From Bacteroidota bacterium (GTDB lineage Bacteria; Bacteroidota; Bacteroidia; Bacteroidales; 4484-276), in contig JABMQA010000689.1 in the NCBI GenBank assembly GCA_013203545.1, positions 1 to 6,978 of the forward strand: DNA of 6,978 nucleotides, read 5' to 3'. How positions within the stretch are numbered: position 1 is the first letter of the stretch; each line of letters opens with the position of its first letter. The notes under the pieces are model-generated. The model ran no database searches. It was given only the letters and a program-made list of their open reading frames with translations, and had not been told where the DNA came from. Made by a program: the position numbers and the translations under genes. Shown here one piece after another: positions 6,273 through 6,978 of this stretch.

Positions 6273-6978
6273 ATGAAAAAATTTGTCATTATCATTCTTA
6301 CCATTCACTGTTCACTGTTCACTGTTCACTTACTTTCTCAACCCTGCTTACCAGAAGGCATTCAATTCTCAACTCAGGAGGAAATTGATAATTTCCAAAC
6401 CAATTACGCTAATTGTAGCGAGATCGAAGGTTATGTTGAAATATCAGGAGAGGAGATTTCAAATTTGGATGGATTAATTGTAATCACCTCCATCGGAGGG
6501 CACGCTATAATTTCGGGCACATCCTTACCTGATCTAAGCGGATTAAATAATTTGTCCCATATCGGTGGATTTCTCATGATTAGTTATAACAATTCGTTAA
6601 CCAGCTTAACCGGGCTCGAAAATCTGACTTCCATTGAGGGTACTTTTGATATTGGAGGCAATATGGGAGGAGGCAACTCCCTGCTTAAAAATCTGAATGG
6701 CTTGGAAAGCCTATCATACATCGGAGGTTCACTTAAAATATATAGCAATGCCCAACTGGCCAGTTTAGCAGGACTGGAAAACCTGAATACAATAATGCAG
6801 GGACTGGTAATTGGTGATGACCCGAATCCCTGGGGAAACGCCGGCAATCCATCACTTAAGGATATTTCAGCATTAGCCAATGTTTCAACTTTAACCACGG
6901 ATTTAAGGATTTTATACAATGATTCCTTATCATCATGCGAGATACAAAGTATTTGTGACTATCTGGTCAGTCCTAACG
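6273..6978 (+). CDS. Secreted receptor-L/LRR-like repeat protein, 3'-partial
   Basis: The ATG at 6273 follows a strong ribosome binding site, and the frame stays open for 235 codons to the right edge. Residues 1-23 form a signal peptide (MKKFVIIILTIHCSLFTVHLLSQ). The N-terminal head PCLPEGIQFSTQEEIDNFQ and NYANCSEIEGYVEISGE is followed from about residue 62 by irregular leucine-rich units of about 23-33 residues. Their pattern is LxGLxxLxxIGGxLxIxxNxxL, for example LSGLNNLSHIGGFLMIS, LTGLENLTSIEGTFDI and LNGLESLSYIGGSLKIY. The last visible segment, LSSCEIQSICDYLVSP, looks like a Cys-containing capping unit. This resembles the receptor L domain fold (PF01030-like, assigned by eye). Such proteins in Bacteroidota often end in a type IX secretion sorting domain, which would lie beyond the edge. 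It is transcribed divergently from susC. The function is unknown; surface or extracellular binding is an inference. Confidence 0.85.
   Translation, partial: MKKFVIIILTIHCSLFTVHLLSQPCLPEGIQFSTQEEIDNFQTNYANCSEIEGYVEISGEEISNLDGLIVITSIGGHAIISGTSLPDLSGLNNLSHIGGFLMISYNNSLTSLTGLENLTSIEGTFDIGGNMGGGNSLLKNLNGLESLSYIGGSLKIYSNAQLASLAGLENLNTIMQGLVIGDDPNPWGNAGNPSLKDISALANVSTLTTDLRILYNDSLSSCEIQSICDYLVSPN
6304..6330 (+). repeat. Tandem 7-bp repeat TTCACTG, 3.9 copies, within the signal-peptide codons
   Basis: Three full TTCACTG units (6304-6324) plus TTCACT give a 27-bp perfect tract covering codons 11-20 of the downstream gene. Three units equal 21 bases, so the protein period is seven residues (HCSLFTV, then H). 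All three frames are open through the tract, but the two wrong frames stop at 6386-6388 and 6475-6477. Gain or loss of a unit would therefore switch off the mature protein. Confidence 0.9.

Noticed and set aside
6040..6276. 78-residue plus-strand reading frame upstream of the LRR-like gene
   Set aside because: It starts at a TTG, runs through the ATCAT cluster and the heptamer array, has no domain-like pattern and overlaps the true start region; it is most likely chance translation of repeats.
6584..6919. 111-residue minus-strand reading frame opposite the LRR-like gene
   Set aside because: The plus strand shows a signal peptide, strong ribosome binding site and leucine-rich repeats; the antisense frame has low-complexity Ser/Pro sequence only.

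Overview
The window looks like a Bacteroidota (Bacteroidetes) chromosome segment. The evidence is a SusC/SusD outer-membrane pair, a SusD lipoprotein signal, a hybrid-two-component-type regulator with an AraC-type DNA-binding end, AT-rich gene starts without Shine-Dalgarno sequences, and a receptor-L/LRR-like secreted protein of a kind common in this phylum. Genus and species cannot be told from the sequence alone.

Layout. (1) 1-1240, plus strand: the 3' part of a hybrid two-component regulator. The ATP-binding end of a histidine kinase lies in one frame (1-488). The receiver and AraC-type HTH lie in the -1 frame (about 365-1240). The break falls on G-GGA-AAC at 362-368, so the gene is either mutated by one base or joined by -1 ribosomal frameshifting. 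A run of 7-bp repeats (1-93) encodes a low-complexity loop just before the kinase G1 box. (2) 1241-1365: a short convergent gap with a 7-bp hairpin. (3) 5965-1366, minus strand: susC then susD, 40 bp apart and surely an operon. (4) 5966-6272: a divergent intergenic region. It has four ATCAT motifs at near-helical spacing upstream of susC, then an inverted array of CTGGNNN / CCAGNNN heptamers that runs into a strong ribosome binding site. (5) 6273 to the right edge, plus strand: the start of a secreted LRR/receptor-L-like protein whose signal peptide is itself encoded by tandem TTCACTG heptamers.

How the genes fit together. Regulators of this type usually sit beside the SusC/SusD locus they control, sensing a glycan breakdown product in the periplasm and activating susCD transcription. 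SusD would capture the nutrient at the surface and SusC would import it with TonB energy. No degrading enzyme is visible here, so the substrate is unknown. The frameshift in the regulator raises the question of whether the locus is still inducible.

The most unusual theme is 7-bp periodicity at three places: inside the kinase, in the 5' leader of the LRR-like gene and in that gene's signal peptide. Each repeat has a fixed 4-base core plus three variable bases (CAGT+3 or CCAG+3). Because 7 is not a multiple of 3, a change in copy number inside either coding tract would shift the reading frame. A phase-variation role is therefore possible but unproven.
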